DNA of 64,000 nt from Kutzneria sp. CA-103260 (GCF_018263855.1 NZ_CP073318.1:2418001-2482000), one strand, 5' to 3'. Counted from the first letter of the stretch, positions 46,262-55,802 are shown. Notes: generated by a model from the letters alone, not told the origin. Numbers and translations: made by a program.

Positions 46262-48823
46262 TCAGCGCCGAGTGAGTGTCACTGACGTGGTGCTGCCGCC
46301 GCCACGGGTGATCCGCACCGAGAACAGGTGGCTGCCAGCGTCATAGCTGACGTTGTCGGCGCCGCCGCCGACGGCGGTCGCCGACACCGGCGTGGGGGAG
46401 TAGCCGTGCAGGATGACGGGGCTGTCACCGGTGGCGAACGCGACGGTGGCGTGCACGGCGCCGTCGTCGCTCAGCGAGCGGATCCGCTGCTGGCCCAGTG
46501 ACACGAACTTCCCGGCATCGCCGAGGAAGGCGATCCCTGACCGGCCCACCGGCACCACCTGGTAGTACGCCCCGTTGCTGTCCACTGTGATGGTGTGTGC
46601 GGAGCTGCCGTCGACCACCTTGCCGGTGCCGGCGAAGTAGTCGTAGACGTAGGCCTGACCGGTGACACCGAGGTCGGCGGGTCGGAATGCGGTGTCGGTG
46701 GTCGCGCTCGGGGTGACGGTGCCGGCGCTCACCCCGAGGTAGTCGATGTTCGGACCGCTGCTGCCGGTGGCGGTGGCCCGCACGGTGTGCTGGCCGGCGG
46801 ACAGCGTGATCACGACCGGCTGCACGGACCAGTCGCTCCAGCCGCCGGTTGTGGCGAACGCAGGCGTCGCGGAGCCGGTGCCGTCCAGGGACACCGCGAG
46901 CGGCCTGGTGGTCGTCCCGCCGTTGGCGTACCGGAACAGCAGGGTGTAGGTGCCGGTCGTGGGAACGGTGACGTTCCATTGCACGTAGTCGCCGGAGTCG
47001 TGCTGGTAGTCGGCGTATCCGGTGCCGGTGTGCCCGAGGTTGTCGCTGGCCACGATCGGGCCGGCCAGGGTGGCATCCTCGGCCTGGTAGATGTGGTCCG
47101 GCTTCGGGGTGAAGTTCGGCCGCTGGTAGGCGAACACGTAGCCGGCGGACATCGTGCCGTGCCGGCTGCCGGTGGTGGCGACCATCGCGTTGCCCTCGCC
47201 CGAGGCGTCCCGGACGTAGGTGGCGCTGTCCGGGACGATCGGGGTGTCCGGCTTGACGATCGTGCCGTCCGCTTCGGCGACCTTGTGGAGATTGTCGACG
47301 TTCTCGTCGCCGACGGCGTCGCCGACGCCGACCGGCCCGGCGGACAGGTTCTGCAGCAGCAGGTTCTGCGTCTCGGTGCTCATGGCGACGTCGGCCCATG
47401 GCCACACCCCGACCGCACCGGCCAGCTGCGAGGTGTAGAGGAAGTGGTCCCACTTGGACCGGTCGAACCGGTCGTCGGACACTCGGCTGTTGGTGACGGC
47501 GTTGTAGAGGGTGCTCTGCAGAATGTCCTTGGGCAGCGGCATGCAGTACTGGATGTCCAGGCCGTTGGCCGCCGCGGCCGAGGCCATGCCGCCGAGGAAC
47601 GCGTCCCGATCAGTGAGGTTGAAGGCGGGTTGCGCGTGGGTGCACAGCCAGTCCTGTTCGTACATGTCGACACCGGACGACTTGAGGTAGCTCATCCGGT
47701 CCTGCCAGAACGCCGGATCGGTGATCACGTTGCCGGACATCTGGTACTGCTGGTGGTACGGGCTGGCCGGATCGATCCACCGGGCGTGGGTGATCAGCGG
47801 CACGCCGACGCTCTGCTGGAAGGCTCCTAGCCCGTTCGGGAACAGTGTCGAGTCCGCCTCGTACCGGTACTCGCCGTCGGCGTTGTCGGCCCAGTCGGCG
47901 TTGGGCCCCTTGGGGTAGAACCAGCTGTCCAGCTGGAGGTTGCCCATGGGCGCGCCCTTGGCCTGCCAGTCGGCGCGGACCGCGCGCAGCGTGCCCTGGT
48001 AGCCGAGGTTCTGGTCGGGCTTGTAGTAGTAGGTGGAGCCGTTGTCGGTCCAGTAGCCGAGTTTCGCCAACGTGTTGGTGGCGTCCGAGGCCGCCAGGTG
48101 CTTGCCGGACAAGCCGGTCAGTGCCCGGCCCCAGGTGTGGTAGACGTTGCTGATGCCGGTGCCGAAGGCCAGTATCGTGCGGTGTGTGAATCCGGCCGGC
48201 AGGGTGCTCACGCCCACGGAGATGCCGCTGGTGAGAGAGCCGCTGGCGTCGTATTTCGTGACAGCGGTGGAGAAGTCCGACGCGGCGGAGAGCAGATAGC
48301 CGGCGCCGGTCGCGTCGAAGGCCAGGTAGGGGCTGAAGCCGGGGTCGCCGGCGGCATCGAACTGCTGCGGCGCGAAGCAGTTGTTGGCGAAGGTCTCGTT
48401 GTGCGGCAGGGCGGGTTTGGCCGACAGCGCCGGGAACGGATCGGCGTTGGCCCCGGCCTGTCGGTATGTCGTGGTGAACAGCACCGCCGGCACGTTGTCG
48501 TAGGCCCGGATGCCGCTGCCACGCCCGACGCCTCCTGCCGTGTAGCCGAAGTCGACCTCGCGGTAGGCGCCGACGCTGTCGGTTCCGGCCGACTGTCGAA
48601 CGTTGCTCACCTGCGTGCCGACCGAACCGGCGAAGTGGTAATTCGGGCCGGCAGTGTCGATGGTGTAGGAGCCGTCGGCGTGCACGGCCACCGTGGTTCC
48701 GGTCGTCGCGAGCGTGGTGGCGTCGGCTGGTTCCGCGGCTAGGGTCATGCCCAGCGGCAGCATGACCGCGAGAGCGCCGGCGGCGGTCCTCAGGCGGCGG
48801 GAGCGCGGTGATCGCGTTTTCAT
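46262..48823 (-). CDS. Large secreted CBM35-bearing putative glycoside hydrolase
   Basis: 853 residues. Signal peptide 1-36 (ending ADA). Residues about 40-240 form a beta-rich N-domain. Residues about 250-520 look like an alpha-galactosidase-type barrel (GYWTDNGSTYYYKPDQNLGY, LQLDSWFYPKG, DMYEQDWLCTHAQ, IQYCMPLPKD) with Asp/Glu candidates, but I cannot name its GH family. Residues about 590-720 are a CBM35 (YQAEDATLAGPIVASDN, GYADYQHDSGDYVQW), followed by a C-terminal beta domain. AAGGAG lies 6 nt before the ATG at 48823. It is divergent from a ROK regulator, its probable controller. Confidence 0.85.
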   Translation of the reverse strand: MKTRSPRSRRLRTAAGALAVMLPLGMTLAAEPADATTLATTGTTVAVHADGSYTIDTAGPNYHFAGSVGTQVSNVRQSAGTDSVGAYREVDFGYTAGGVGRGSGIRAYDNVPAVLFTTTYRQAGANADPFPALSAKPALPHNETFANNCFAPQQFDAAGDPGFSPYLAFDATGAGYLLSAASDFSTAVTKYDASGSLTSGISVGVSTLPAGFTHRTILAFGTGISNVYHTWGRALTGLSGKHLAASDATNTLAKLGYWTDNGSTYYYKPDQNLGYQGTLRAVRADWQAKGAPMGNLQLDSWFYPKGPNADWADNADGEYRYEADSTLFPNGLGAFQQSVGVPLITHARWIDPASPYHQQYQMSGNVITDPAFWQDRMSYLKSSGVDMYEQDWLCTHAQPAFNLTDRDAFLGGMASAAAANGLDIQYCMPLPKDILQSTLYNAVTNSRVSDDRFDRSKWDHFLYTSQLAGAVGVWPWADVAMSTETQNLLLQNLSAGPVGVGDAVGDENVDNLHKVAEADGTIVKPDTPIVPDSATYVRDASGEGNAMVATTGSRHGTMSAGYVFAYQRPNFTPKPDHIYQAEDATLAGPIVASDNLGHTGTGYADYQHDSGDYVQWNVTVPTTGTYTLLFRYANGGTTTRPLAVSLDGTGSATPAFATTGGWSDWSVQPVVITLSAGQHTVRATATGSSGPNIDYLGVSAGTVTPSATTDTAFRPADLGVTGQAYVYDYFAGTGKVVDGSSAHTITVDSNGAYYQVVPVGRSGIAFLGDAGKFVSLGQQRIRSLSDDGAVHATVAFATGDSPVILHGYSPTPVSATAVGGGADNVSYDAGSHLFSVRITRGGGSTTSVTLTRR

Positions 48824-49235
48824 GGAGACTCCTTGTCGGACTGCCGGTCGTGGCGGTGACGTGGTGCTCCGGAGCAAGGTTTTCCCTAGGCGCTCGGCGA
48901 GATCCCCCGCTGTGCCCGCGGAGTGGAGGCGCCGGTCTGGTCGCGCTAGTGCGGTGTGACGTGGGCGGGGTCGTGGCCGGCCGGTTCGGCCGTGCGTCGT
49001 GAGGACTTCTCAGCCACGGCGTCATCGCCTGCCTTCCACACCCGGGGGCAACGCCCTGTGAGTGCCACAGATCGTCAGACAGCAATCGAAGTTATGTCAA
49101 CGAACTGAACAAACCCTTCCGTTATATTCCGATGGTCCGGTACGTTTTGTCAGGTGATCCGGACGTCGGGGGTGATTGCTGGTGTGATTTGTTCAAAGCT
49201 TGTCATCCAGTCCGGGCAGGTGTACACGTTCCGTC
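48824..49235. other. 412-bp divergent regulatory interval
   Basis: No gene. Its right half is unusually AT-rich for this genome and holds inverted TGAACAAA elements (49106-49113 and 49188-49195), the likely control region of both the CBM35 hydrolase and the ROK gene. Confidence 0.5.
49106..49195. promoter_or_regulatory. Candidate ROK regulator half-sites
   Basis: TGAACAAA (49106-49113) is repeated as its reverse complement TTTGTTCA (49188-49195), 82 bp apart, in the AT-rich intergenic region between the ROK gene and its divergent hydrolase. This suggests a pair of operators, possibly looped. Confidence 0.35.
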
Positions 49236-50420
49236 ATGCCTGGGCCTTTCGATGTCTCACCTCCTCCCGTGCCCACGCATGAACGGATCGTCGAACTGCT
49301 ACGCAAGCGCGGCGCTCTGACCCGTGCGGACCTCGTGCGGCTGCTCGGAGTCTCGCGGGCGACAGTGTCCACTGCGGTTGGCGCGCTGCAGCGGGGCGGG
49401 CTCGTCGTCGAGACCAGTCCGGCGACGTCGACCTGGCTGCCGCAGCCAGGTCGCCCCGGGGCGCTGCTCACCCTCAACCCGTCGGCCGGCGCCGCCGTCG
49501 GCATCGACTTCGGGCACACGCATGTGCGGGTGGTGATCGCGGACCTGGCGCACACGGTGCTCGCCGAGGCGCACGAGCCACTGGCGCGCGACCACGACGC
49601 CCGGCAGGCGATGGCCACCGCCGCCGAGCTCACGGAGTGTCTGTTGGCCGACACGGACGTCGACCGTGCGAAGGTGATCGGTGTCGGTGCCGGGCTGCCT
49701 GGCCCGGTCGACGCGCATACTGGCACGATCGGCTCCTCCAGCATCGCACCGAGTTGGGTCGGGCTTCGCCCTGCCGATGACCTTGCCACGCTGCTCGACC
49801 TGCCGGTGATGGTCGACAACGTCGCCAACCTCGGCGCGCTCGCGGAATTCGTCTGGGGCGCCGGCCAGGGCGCGAAGGTCTGCGCGTACCTCAAGCTGGG
49901 CACCGGCGTCGGCGCGGGCATCGTCATCGACGGCCGGCTCTATCGGGGCGCGGGCGGCACGGCAGCGGAGTTCGGCCACGTCACGGTCGATCCCGCGGGG
50001 GAGATCTGCCGCTGTGGCAACCGGGGATGCCTGGAGACCTTCGTCGGTGTGCCGGCGCTGCTGGGCCAACTGCAGGGCCAGTACGGTCCGAACCTGACTG
50101 CCGCCCGGATGATCAGGCTCGCCACCGATGGCGACCGCAGGTCCGCGCGAGCGCTCGCGGACGCCGGTCACCGGGTCGGGGCCGCGGCCGCCGTGCTGTG
50201 CAACCTGTTGAATCCCGACCGTGTCATCATCGGCGGCGAACTCGCGGCCGCCGGCGAGATCATGCTCGGGCCACTGCGTGCCGCGCTTGAGCGCGACTCG
50301 CTGCCCTTCGTGCACGCGCAGGCCGCGGTCCTGCTGGGCAAGGCGGGTGATCGAGCCGAAGCTCTCGGCGCGATCGCCCTGGTCCTGCACAGCACCAACC
50401 GTCACGTCGCCCGGCCCTAG
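49236..50420 (+). CDS. ROK-family transcriptional regulator
   Basis: 394 residues. N-terminal winged helix (HERIVELLRKRGALTRADLV, RLLGVSRATVSTAVGALQRGG) joined to a ROK sugar-kinase-like domain (GIDFGHTHVRVVIAD, GVGAGLPGPVD, GTGVGAGIVIDGRLYRGAGG) with the zinc motif CRCGNRGCLETF. Members repress sugar operons and respond to sugars or sugar phosphates. The ATG at 49236 starts just before the HTH; the TTG at 49200 would overlap a possible operator. The divergent CBM35 hydrolase gene is the likely target. Confidence 0.92.
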   Translation: MPGPFDVSPPPVPTHERIVELLRKRGALTRADLVRLLGVSRATVSTAVGALQRGGLVVETSPATSTWLPQPGRPGALLTLNPSAGAAVGIDFGHTHVRVVIADLAHTVLAEAHEPLARDHDARQAMATAAELTECLLADTDVDRAKVIGVGAGLPGPVDAHTGTIGSSSIAPSWVGLRPADDLATLLDLPVMVDNVANLGALAEFVWGAGQGAKVCAYLKLGTGVGAGIVIDGRLYRGAGGTAAEFGHVTVDPAGEICRCGNRGCLETFVGVPALLGQLQGQYGPNLTAARMIRLATDGDRRSARALADAGHRVGAAAAVLCNLLNPDRVIIGGELAAAGEIMLGPLRAALERDSLPFVHAQAAVLLGKAGDRAEALGAIALVLHSTNRHVARP

Positions 50421-50507
50421 CCCGGCGCACGCAAGCTGGGCAGAAGCAATCCGCCAAAGCGCCTGGGCCGGTTCGGTCGGTCCGACGGCGTCACCGGACA
50501 TGGCGGG

Positions 50508-50876
50508 TCATCGCCGCCGGGACGCCTCGATGCGGCGGCGCCGCACCACGCGGCCGGTTCCGGGCGAGTATCCGTGCTTCGTCAGGCGGGCTTCGGTCAG
50601 CTCCTCCGCGCTGGTCAGCACGAAGTACAGGCTCATGAGCAGCCCCACCGCCAACGCCGGCAGCACCATCGAAGCCGGTGCCGGGGTCAGCACCGTCAGC
50701 ACCAGATAGGCGGCGACCAGCAACGGCAGTGCCTCGACAGCCACCTTCACGGCGTACCGCAGCAGCCAGGTCCGACACGTCGCGTCGTACAGCACCCATT
50801 CCCGGTAGCGCTCCGGCAGTCGGCCACCGTAGACGTAGTGCAACCACCGCAGCGGGTTCGGCCTGTGCGTCACCAC
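50508..50876 (-). CDS. DUF5313-like small membrane protein
   Basis: 122 residues: PNPLRWLHYVYGGRLPERYR start, two membrane helices (ALPLLVAAYLVLTVLTPAP and MVLPALAVGLLMSLYFVL), then a basic tail with YSPGTGRVVRRRR. The layout fits the DUF5313 family of actinobacterial inner-membrane proteins of unknown role. GTG start, weak ribosome binding site. Confidence 0.75.
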   Translation of the reverse strand: MVTHRPNPLRWLHYVYGGRLPERYREWVLYDATCRTWLLRYAVKVAVEALPLLVAAYLVLTVLTPAPASMVLPALAVGLLMSLYFVLTSAEELTEARLTKHGYSPGTGRVVRRRRIEASRRR

Positions 50877-50931
50877 ACGGTTCGGATACCCACTTCGGGC
50901 CGGAAAACGCCCGTCGGACCTGACGAGAAGG

Positions 50932-53900
50932 TCAGAGTTGGCCGAGTAGTCCGGGTGAGTACGGGCCGTCGTAGGCGCCGATCCGGAAGGCGGCGACGGT
51001 GCCGACGAAGCCGCGGTTCTGGGCCGACGGGTGCACGTCGTTGCCGATGGCGACCATGTCGTTGAGGACCTGGATCGGTGGCGCGGCCTCGCCGGACACG
51101 GCCGGCAGCGCGGTGCCGTCCAGGACGACGTGCATGGTGTCGGTGGTGGCGTCCCAGGCCACGTCGAGCTCGTGTTGCTGCCCGGCAGCGGGTGCCGGCG
51201 CGGTCAGGAAGTGATCACCGCCGCCGGTGGTGTCGGCCGAGAATCCGTACTGCAGCTGGCCGTCGCGGTAGCGGACGCTGAGGTTTCCACCCACGCCGAA
51301 GATCGTGCCGAGCTGGGCTTGCGTGGCCTGCGGGGTGAACGTGACCTTGGCGAGGAAGTTCTGGCTCAGCGCCGTGCCGCCCCAGTCGGTGGCCGGCCGG
51401 AACCCGATCGCCTGGTTGCCGCCGGTGAGCGCGACGCCCTGTCCGGACTGGACGGTTTCGGCGCCGGCGCGACGGTCGATCGAGCCGGTCACGGTCTCGC
51501 CGGGGCCGGGGGAGTAGGCGTTGTCGGCGCCGAAGGAGCCGGTGAAGCCGATCTTGGCCACGGTTGCGACCGTCTGGGCGCCGACGTAGAACGAATCCCT
51601 GGTTGGTGCGGAGGTGTAGCCGGCGGCGTCGGTCTGGGTCACCGACAGGGTGTGCGCGCCGTCGCCGAGCGGAACGCCGGGGCGGCAGCTCCAGGTGTTG
51701 TTCGCGGCCACCCGTGCGGTGCACACCGATTGCCCGGACTCGGCCACGGCGACGGCGTTGCCGGTCTGGGCGGTGCCGGCGATGGTGGTCGGCGACTGCG
51801 GCAGCACGGAGCCGGGTGTCGGGCTGGTCACCGTGGGCGCCGGCGGTCCGAGGGTGACCACCGTGGACGCGGCGCCGGGCGGCACGGTGGCGATGAGGAA
51901 GCCACCGTTGAGGAAGGTGATGTCGTGCGCCGGGACGCCACCGATGGTCAACGGCGTGGATCGGGTGAAGCCGGCCCCGACCACCAGAACCTGCGCCGGA
52001 GTGCTGCCGTTGGCCGGCGAGCTGCCGGAGTAGTCGAGCCGCGCGGGCACTGCCGCCTCGACGCTCTGGTATGCCGCCGTCGGGCCGGCATTGGCGAGCA
52101 CATCGTGCGGCACGTCGGCCGGCCCGGGGTTGTGGGGAATGGTGGTGTTGCTGTTGTCGGTGGCACAGACGGAGTCGTCGCCGTCGGCGGCCCAGTTGTG
52201 GGTGTACGCCAACCGGGAGGCCGAGTCCACCGGCCAGTGGCAGGAGAACGAATAGGCGTTGCGCCACTCCACGTTGCCGGTCTCGTCGATCCACTGCGAG
52301 CCCACGTCGGGGGCGGTGGCGTAGGCGGAGTTGGGCGTGTTGGTGTCGAACACGTTGCCGGTGATCGCCAGCCCGTGTGCGAAGGACGCGGTCGCGTCGA
52401 CCGAGCCGTCGCCGTTCAGCACGGTCGCGCCCTGGTGGCCCTCGGTGTAGATCTCGCCGCCGTCGCCGGTGAACACCTGCATGTTGTCGTGGAAGTGGTT
52501 GTCGCTGATGGTGTTGTCGGAGTTGATGTTCTGCGAGGTCTGGTCGCTGTGCGTCGGCGCGCTGTCCACATTGTCCACATGCCCCTGCCAGGCGCCCGAG
52601 GTCAGGCCGTCGTAGGGCATGGCGAACACGTCGTTGTGCGCGATGGTGGTGTGCCGGGTGAACATCAGCGTGATGCCGGTCGTGCCGAGATAGTCGATGG
52701 CGTCGTGGTAGAGCACGTTGTTGTCGACCGTGTTGCCGGTCATGATCTCGCCGTCGCCGATCGGGTCGTGCGCGGACGCGGTCGGATCGGCCGAGCAGTC
52801 CGCGATCACCCCGGAGGCCGGGTCGTCGGTGGTGCCCGGGGTGGGATCGCCGGCGCAGCCCAGCCAGACCGCGCTGGCCCCGATCTCGGTGAACACGCTG
52901 CCGCGTACCAGGTTGTGGTCGCTGCCGTAGCGCATCGCCAGGCCGTTGCCGCCGAGGTCGTCGAACCGGTCGGACAGGAAGCTGACGCCGCGAGCCGCGG
53001 TCAGCTGCACGTTCGCCAGCGGCTGGCTGAACGCGCCCCAGGGGCAGGAGCCGGCCGTCGGGGTGGCGTAGCCGCATTCGCCCTGGGTGGCCGGCGCGAT
53101 CACGCCGTTGGTCACCTTGTTCGGCTGGGTGACCATCAGGCCGGCCTGCACCTGGGCGAAGCCGGTGGGGGTGGACGGGGCGTTCCAGGTCGCGGTGGTG
53201 AACCGGATGCCGCTGAACGTGATGTCGTGCACCGGCTGGTTCAGCGTGCCCGACACGTCGACCAGGGACTCAACCCTGGGCACCTCGACATCCACTGTGG
53301 ACATCTGCTGGCCGGGTGTCGGCTGGTAGTACAGGGTGTTGGTGGCGTTGTCCAGGAACCACTGGCCCGGATGCAGTAGCGCGCGGGCGTTGTCGATGGT
53401 GGTGGGGCCGGTGTTGGCGGCCAGGTTGTACGGCGTGACGTTGCTGCTGTTGCCGCCGTAGACGGTGGCCGACTTGTTGGTCAGGTTGTTCCAGCACGGC
53501 TGGGCCATGGTGACCGTGGCGGTCCCGGCGCTCGCGCCCGCGGCGATGCTGTCCACCGGGCACTCCGACGCCGCCCAGTCGGTCGGTCTCATCGGCGTCC
53601 AGGCGAACTCCAGCTCGTGCAGTTGGGTTGGATTCAGCCCCTTGGCCAGGTTCAGCAGCCACGTCGCGGTGGCGCCGCTGGCGTGGAATCCGGCTGCGTC
53701 CCATGTGGACAGTGAGATGCCGAGTGCGGCCTGCGTCGCCTGCGCGACCGGCGTGTCCATGCCGTTGAGATACACCTGCCGGGTGCGCGTGCCGGCCGGG
53801 ACCGGGGCGGACCACACGTCGCTGCCGGCCATTCGGGTCCAGCCGCTGACCCGGAACCCGCCGGAGATCACCGGGTGCGCGCCCGGCGCCGCGGTCCAGG

Positions 53901-54198
53901 TCACGGGATGGCCGGCCGAGCCGGAGTCGTCCGCGCCGAACCGCCAGGTGCTGGTGCGGCGATAGACGCCGTCGGCCAGCAGCACCGACACATCGGCGTG
54001 CGCCGCCGCGGCTCGACGCGCCGTCCGCTGTGCGGCGTCCAACCCGCAGGGCGCGGCCTGTGTGCACGCCGCGCCGACGCCGTTCGGCGCCGCGTACAGC
54101 GTCGCCCGGGTAGGTGCGGCCGCCACTGCAGGGGTAGTGACACATCCGATGACTAACGCTGCGGCGGCGAGGACGGCCGCGCTGCGGAGACGTGACAT
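50932..54198 (-). CDS. Very large secreted right-handed beta-helix protein with Ig-like and LamG-type C-terminus
   Basis: 1088 residues. The start carries a signal with a possible lipobox (LVIGC), so it is either a lipoprotein or released after AVAA. The following region (ATLYAAPNGVGAACTQAAPC, DVSVLLADGVYRRTSTW) is typical of right-handed parallel beta-helix enzymes, with coil repeats to about residue 700 (HDITFSGIRFTTATW, DHNLVRGSVFTEIGAS, NTISDNHFHDN). This fold includes pectate lyases, GH120-type xylosidases and related enzymes; the catalytic family is not clear. An IPT/Ig-like pair follows (about 770-900), then a concanavalin/LamG-like domain (FLAKVTFTPQATQAQLGTIF). GAGAGG lies 6 nt before the ATG at 54198. 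The upstream 14-mer is shared with the GH29 gene. Confidence 0.85.
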   Translation of the reverse strand: MSRLRSAAVLAAAALVIGCVTTPAVAAAPTRATLYAAPNGVGAACTQAAPCGLDAAQRTARRAAAAHADVSVLLADGVYRRTSTWRFGADDSGSAGHPVTWTAAPGAHPVISGGFRVSGWTRMAGSDVWSAPVPAGTRTRQVYLNGMDTPVAQATQAALGISLSTWDAAGFHASGATATWLLNLAKGLNPTQLHELEFAWTPMRPTDWAASECPVDSIAAGASAGTATVTMAQPCWNNLTNKSATVYGGNSSNVTPYNLAANTGPTTIDNARALLHPGQWFLDNATNTLYYQPTPGQQMSTVDVEVPRVESLVDVSGTLNQPVHDITFSGIRFTTATWNAPSTPTGFAQVQAGLMVTQPNKVTNGVIAPATQGECGYATPTAGSCPWGAFSQPLANVQLTAARGVSFLSDRFDDLGGNGLAMRYGSDHNLVRGSVFTEIGASAVWLGCAGDPTPGTTDDPASGVIADCSADPTASAHDPIGDGEIMTGNTVDNNVLYHDAIDYLGTTGITLMFTRHTTIAHNDVFAMPYDGLTSGAWQGHVDNVDSAPTHSDQTSQNINSDNTISDNHFHDNMQVFTGDGGEIYTEGHQGATVLNGDGSVDATASFAHGLAITGNVFDTNTPNSAYATAPDVGSQWIDETGNVEWRNAYSFSCHWPVDSASRLAYTHNWAADGDDSVCATDNSNTTIPHNPGPADVPHDVLANAGPTAAYQSVEAAVPARLDYSGSSPANGSTPAQVLVVGAGFTRSTPLTIGGVPAHDITFLNGGFLIATVPPGAASTVVTLGPPAPTVTSPTPGSVLPQSPTTIAGTAQTGNAVAVAESGQSVCTARVAANNTWSCRPGVPLGDGAHTLSVTQTDAAGYTSAPTRDSFYVGAQTVATVAKIGFTGSFGADNAYSPGPGETVTGSIDRRAGAETVQSGQGVALTGGNQAIGFRPATDWGGTALSQNFLAKVTFTPQATQAQLGTIFGVGGNLSVRYRDGQLQYGFSADTTGGGDHFLTAPAPAAGQQHELDVAWDATTDTMHVVLDGTALPAVSGEAAPPIQVLNDMVAIGNDVHPSAQNRGFVGTVAAFRIGAYDGPYSPGLLGQL

Positions 54199-54254
54199 TG
54201 CGAACCTCTCGATGTTCGGCGCGTGGTCGGGCTTGGCCCACACGCACTCGGCGG

Positions 54255-54268
54255 CGATAGACATCGGA
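54255..54268 (-). promoter_or_regulatory. 14-mer TCCGATGTCTATCG upstream of beta-helix protein gene
   Basis: Identical to 4088-4101 and in the same orientation relative to its gene, ending 56 nt before the ATG at 54198. Flanks differ, so the match is not a simple duplication. Confidence 0.45.
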
Positions 54269-54349
54269 GCTATTCGGGTCTGGACCCTACCTCCCGTGAA
54301 TCCCTCCCCGCAACGACTCGGCAGATTGTGGCCGGTGTGCGAAGCTGGT

Positions 54350-54383
54350 GCGGCGGCACGGGAACGCGCTCCCGTGCCGCCGC
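54350..54383. terminator. Orphan terminator hairpin
   Basis: A perfect 14-bp stem (54350-54363 with 54370-54383) and a 6-nt loop. On the minus strand it directly follows the stop of the hydrolase fragment at 54403, so it is probably that lost gene's old terminator; it also insulates the beta-helix gene. Confidence 0.6.
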
Positions 54384-54402
54384 GGCGACATTCGAAAACC
54401 CG

Positions 54403-54486
54403 TCAGGACAGGCAGTTGCCCAGCCTGGGCTGGCCGCCGAAGCGCTGCCCGAGCCAGGTGGTCACGTCCACGCCGAGGCCGTCGGT
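54403..54486 (-). pseudogene. C-terminal remnant of a secreted hydrolase
   Basis: The frame ends DGLGVDVTTWLGQRFGGQP, then RLGNCLS, the sort of Cys-closed tail seen on secreted esterase/lipase-type hydrolases. Upstream sequence on this strand has no matching domain; the gene body is gone while its terminator remains. Confidence 0.35.
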
Positions 54487-54673
54487 CGAGCTGCTGGCCG
54501 AGATGATGGTCGGTCTGGTCGGCGGCGCCGCACGCCGGGTACGGCGGTCCAGCAATCCCGATCCCCTCGCGGCCGGTGAGCTGGCGACCGCGTTCATGAT
54601 GGCCGCGATCGGCAACCTCGACGGCTGCGCGCTGGACGCCGTGGACCGAGCGGGCGGCACCGTGGCGCGCTGA
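54487..54673 (+). pseudogene. Possible TetR C-terminal fragment
   Basis: A plus-strand frame (VELLAEMMVGLVGGAARR, then LAAGELATAFMMAAIGNLDG) reads like the ligand-domain helices of a TetR regulator, with no DNA-binding part. It abuts the antisense hydrolase remnant. A short 56-residue protein starting at one of two adjacent ATGs cannot be excluded. Confidence 0.3.
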
Positions 54674-54895
54674 ACGGGAGCGGAATCCTGTCGGTCCAGC
54701 GCATTGCTGGAGATGTCCCACAGGCGTGCCGCCGCCTATGCGAGCAGGTGTTTCGCGGGTCGGGCAGGCATGACCGCGGCACCTCTGTCGGCCGCCCATG
54801 AGCACTTGAGCGCCATCGGGCCTGCGCGGACCGAACCATGTTCGCGCAGGCCACGGCCGGGAGCTCGGAACGGGATGAGAGCGGCCGCCCGGGCG

Positions 54896-55759
54896 TCAGG
54901 GTTTGCGGCCCACACCGGCCCAGATCACGGCCTCGTTCGGCCGGTCGAACTCGATCACCGGGGAGGTCGGGCCGGTCTCCTCGGGGTGCCAGGACGACGT
55001 CCAGCCCATGCCCGGTGACACCAGCTCGAAACCCCCGAACAGCTCCCGGATCTGGTCGCGCGAACGCCAGATCACCGGGCTGCTGGACGTGTCGTACATG
55101 CGCTTGAGCTCGACCAGCTTGCCGGCCACATCCTCAGGCACACCGTCGTCGGTGATGTGGGAGATGGCCAGGTAGGACCCGGACGGCAGCAACTCGCGGT
55201 ACCGCGCGATCGCGCGTTGGCCCACGTCGACGCCGTCGCCGTCGGGTTGCTGGACGTGCAGCACCGCGATCACCAGCAGCGCGATCGGCTCGTCGAGGTC
55301 GATCACGCCGGTCTCGATGACCCGCTGCCACAGCCGGTCCGGGTTGCGCAGGTCGGCGTTGATCGAGGCGTGCCGGGCCGGGTCGCCGTTCTGCTCCAGC
55401 AACACCTGGGAATGGGCGACGGCGACCGGCTCGTGGTCGATGTAGACCACCCGCGAGTCCGGCGCCACCTCGTCGGCCACCTGGTGGGTGTTGCCCATGG
55501 TCGGCACCCCGGAGCCGATGTCCACGAACTGCCTGACCCCCTGGCGGACCAGGTGCCGCACCACGCGGTGCAGAAACAGCCGGTTGGCTATCGCGATCGG
55601 CCGCAGCAGCGGGAAGGTGGTCAGCACCCGCTCGCCGAACTCGCGGTCGATCGCCCAGTTCGCGTTTCCCCCGAGGTACCAGTCGTACACCCGGGCGACG
55701 CTGGGGTGGTCGAGGTCGACCCCCTGAGGCGGAAACGGATCCTGCTCGGAGTCGGTCAC
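54896..55759 (-). CDS. SAM-dependent methyltransferase of DUF574 type
   Basis: 287 residues: HPSVARVYDWYLGGNANWAI, VRQFVDIGSGVPTMGN, VVYIDHEPVAVAHSQVLL, ALLVIAVLHV. These are the hallmarks of the actinomycete S-adenosylmethionine-dependent methyltransferase family PF04672 (DUF574). GTG at 55759 has GAAGGA 7 nt upstream. The family often clusters with XRE/DUF397 pairs, as here; substrate unknown. Confidence 0.92.
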   Translation of the reverse strand: MTDSEQDPFPPQGVDLDHPSVARVYDWYLGGNANWAIDREFGERVLTTFPLLRPIAIANRLFLHRVVRHLVRQGVRQFVDIGSGVPTMGNTHQVADEVAPDSRVVYIDHEPVAVAHSQVLLEQNGDPARHASINADLRNPDRLWQRVIETGVIDLDEPIALLVIAVLHVQQPDGDGVDVGQRAIARYRELLPSGSYLAISHITDDGVPEDVAGKLVELKRMYDTSSSPVIWRSRDQIRELFGGFELVSPGMGWTSSWHPEETGPTSPVIEFDRPNEAVIWAGVGRKP

Positions 55760-55802
55760 GTTCTGGTCCTTCCCGCCGCGGCTCGATCGTGCATGCACAT
55801 GC

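Larger units (their letters stand above)
54199..54895. other. 697-bp interval with regulatory motif and gene fragments
   Basis: No intact gene. From left to right: the shared 14-mer (54255-54268), a strong hairpin (54350-54383), a minus-strand fragment of a secreted hydrolase end, a plus-strand regulator-like fragment to 54673, then about 220 bp with nothing recognisable. Confidence 0.5.
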
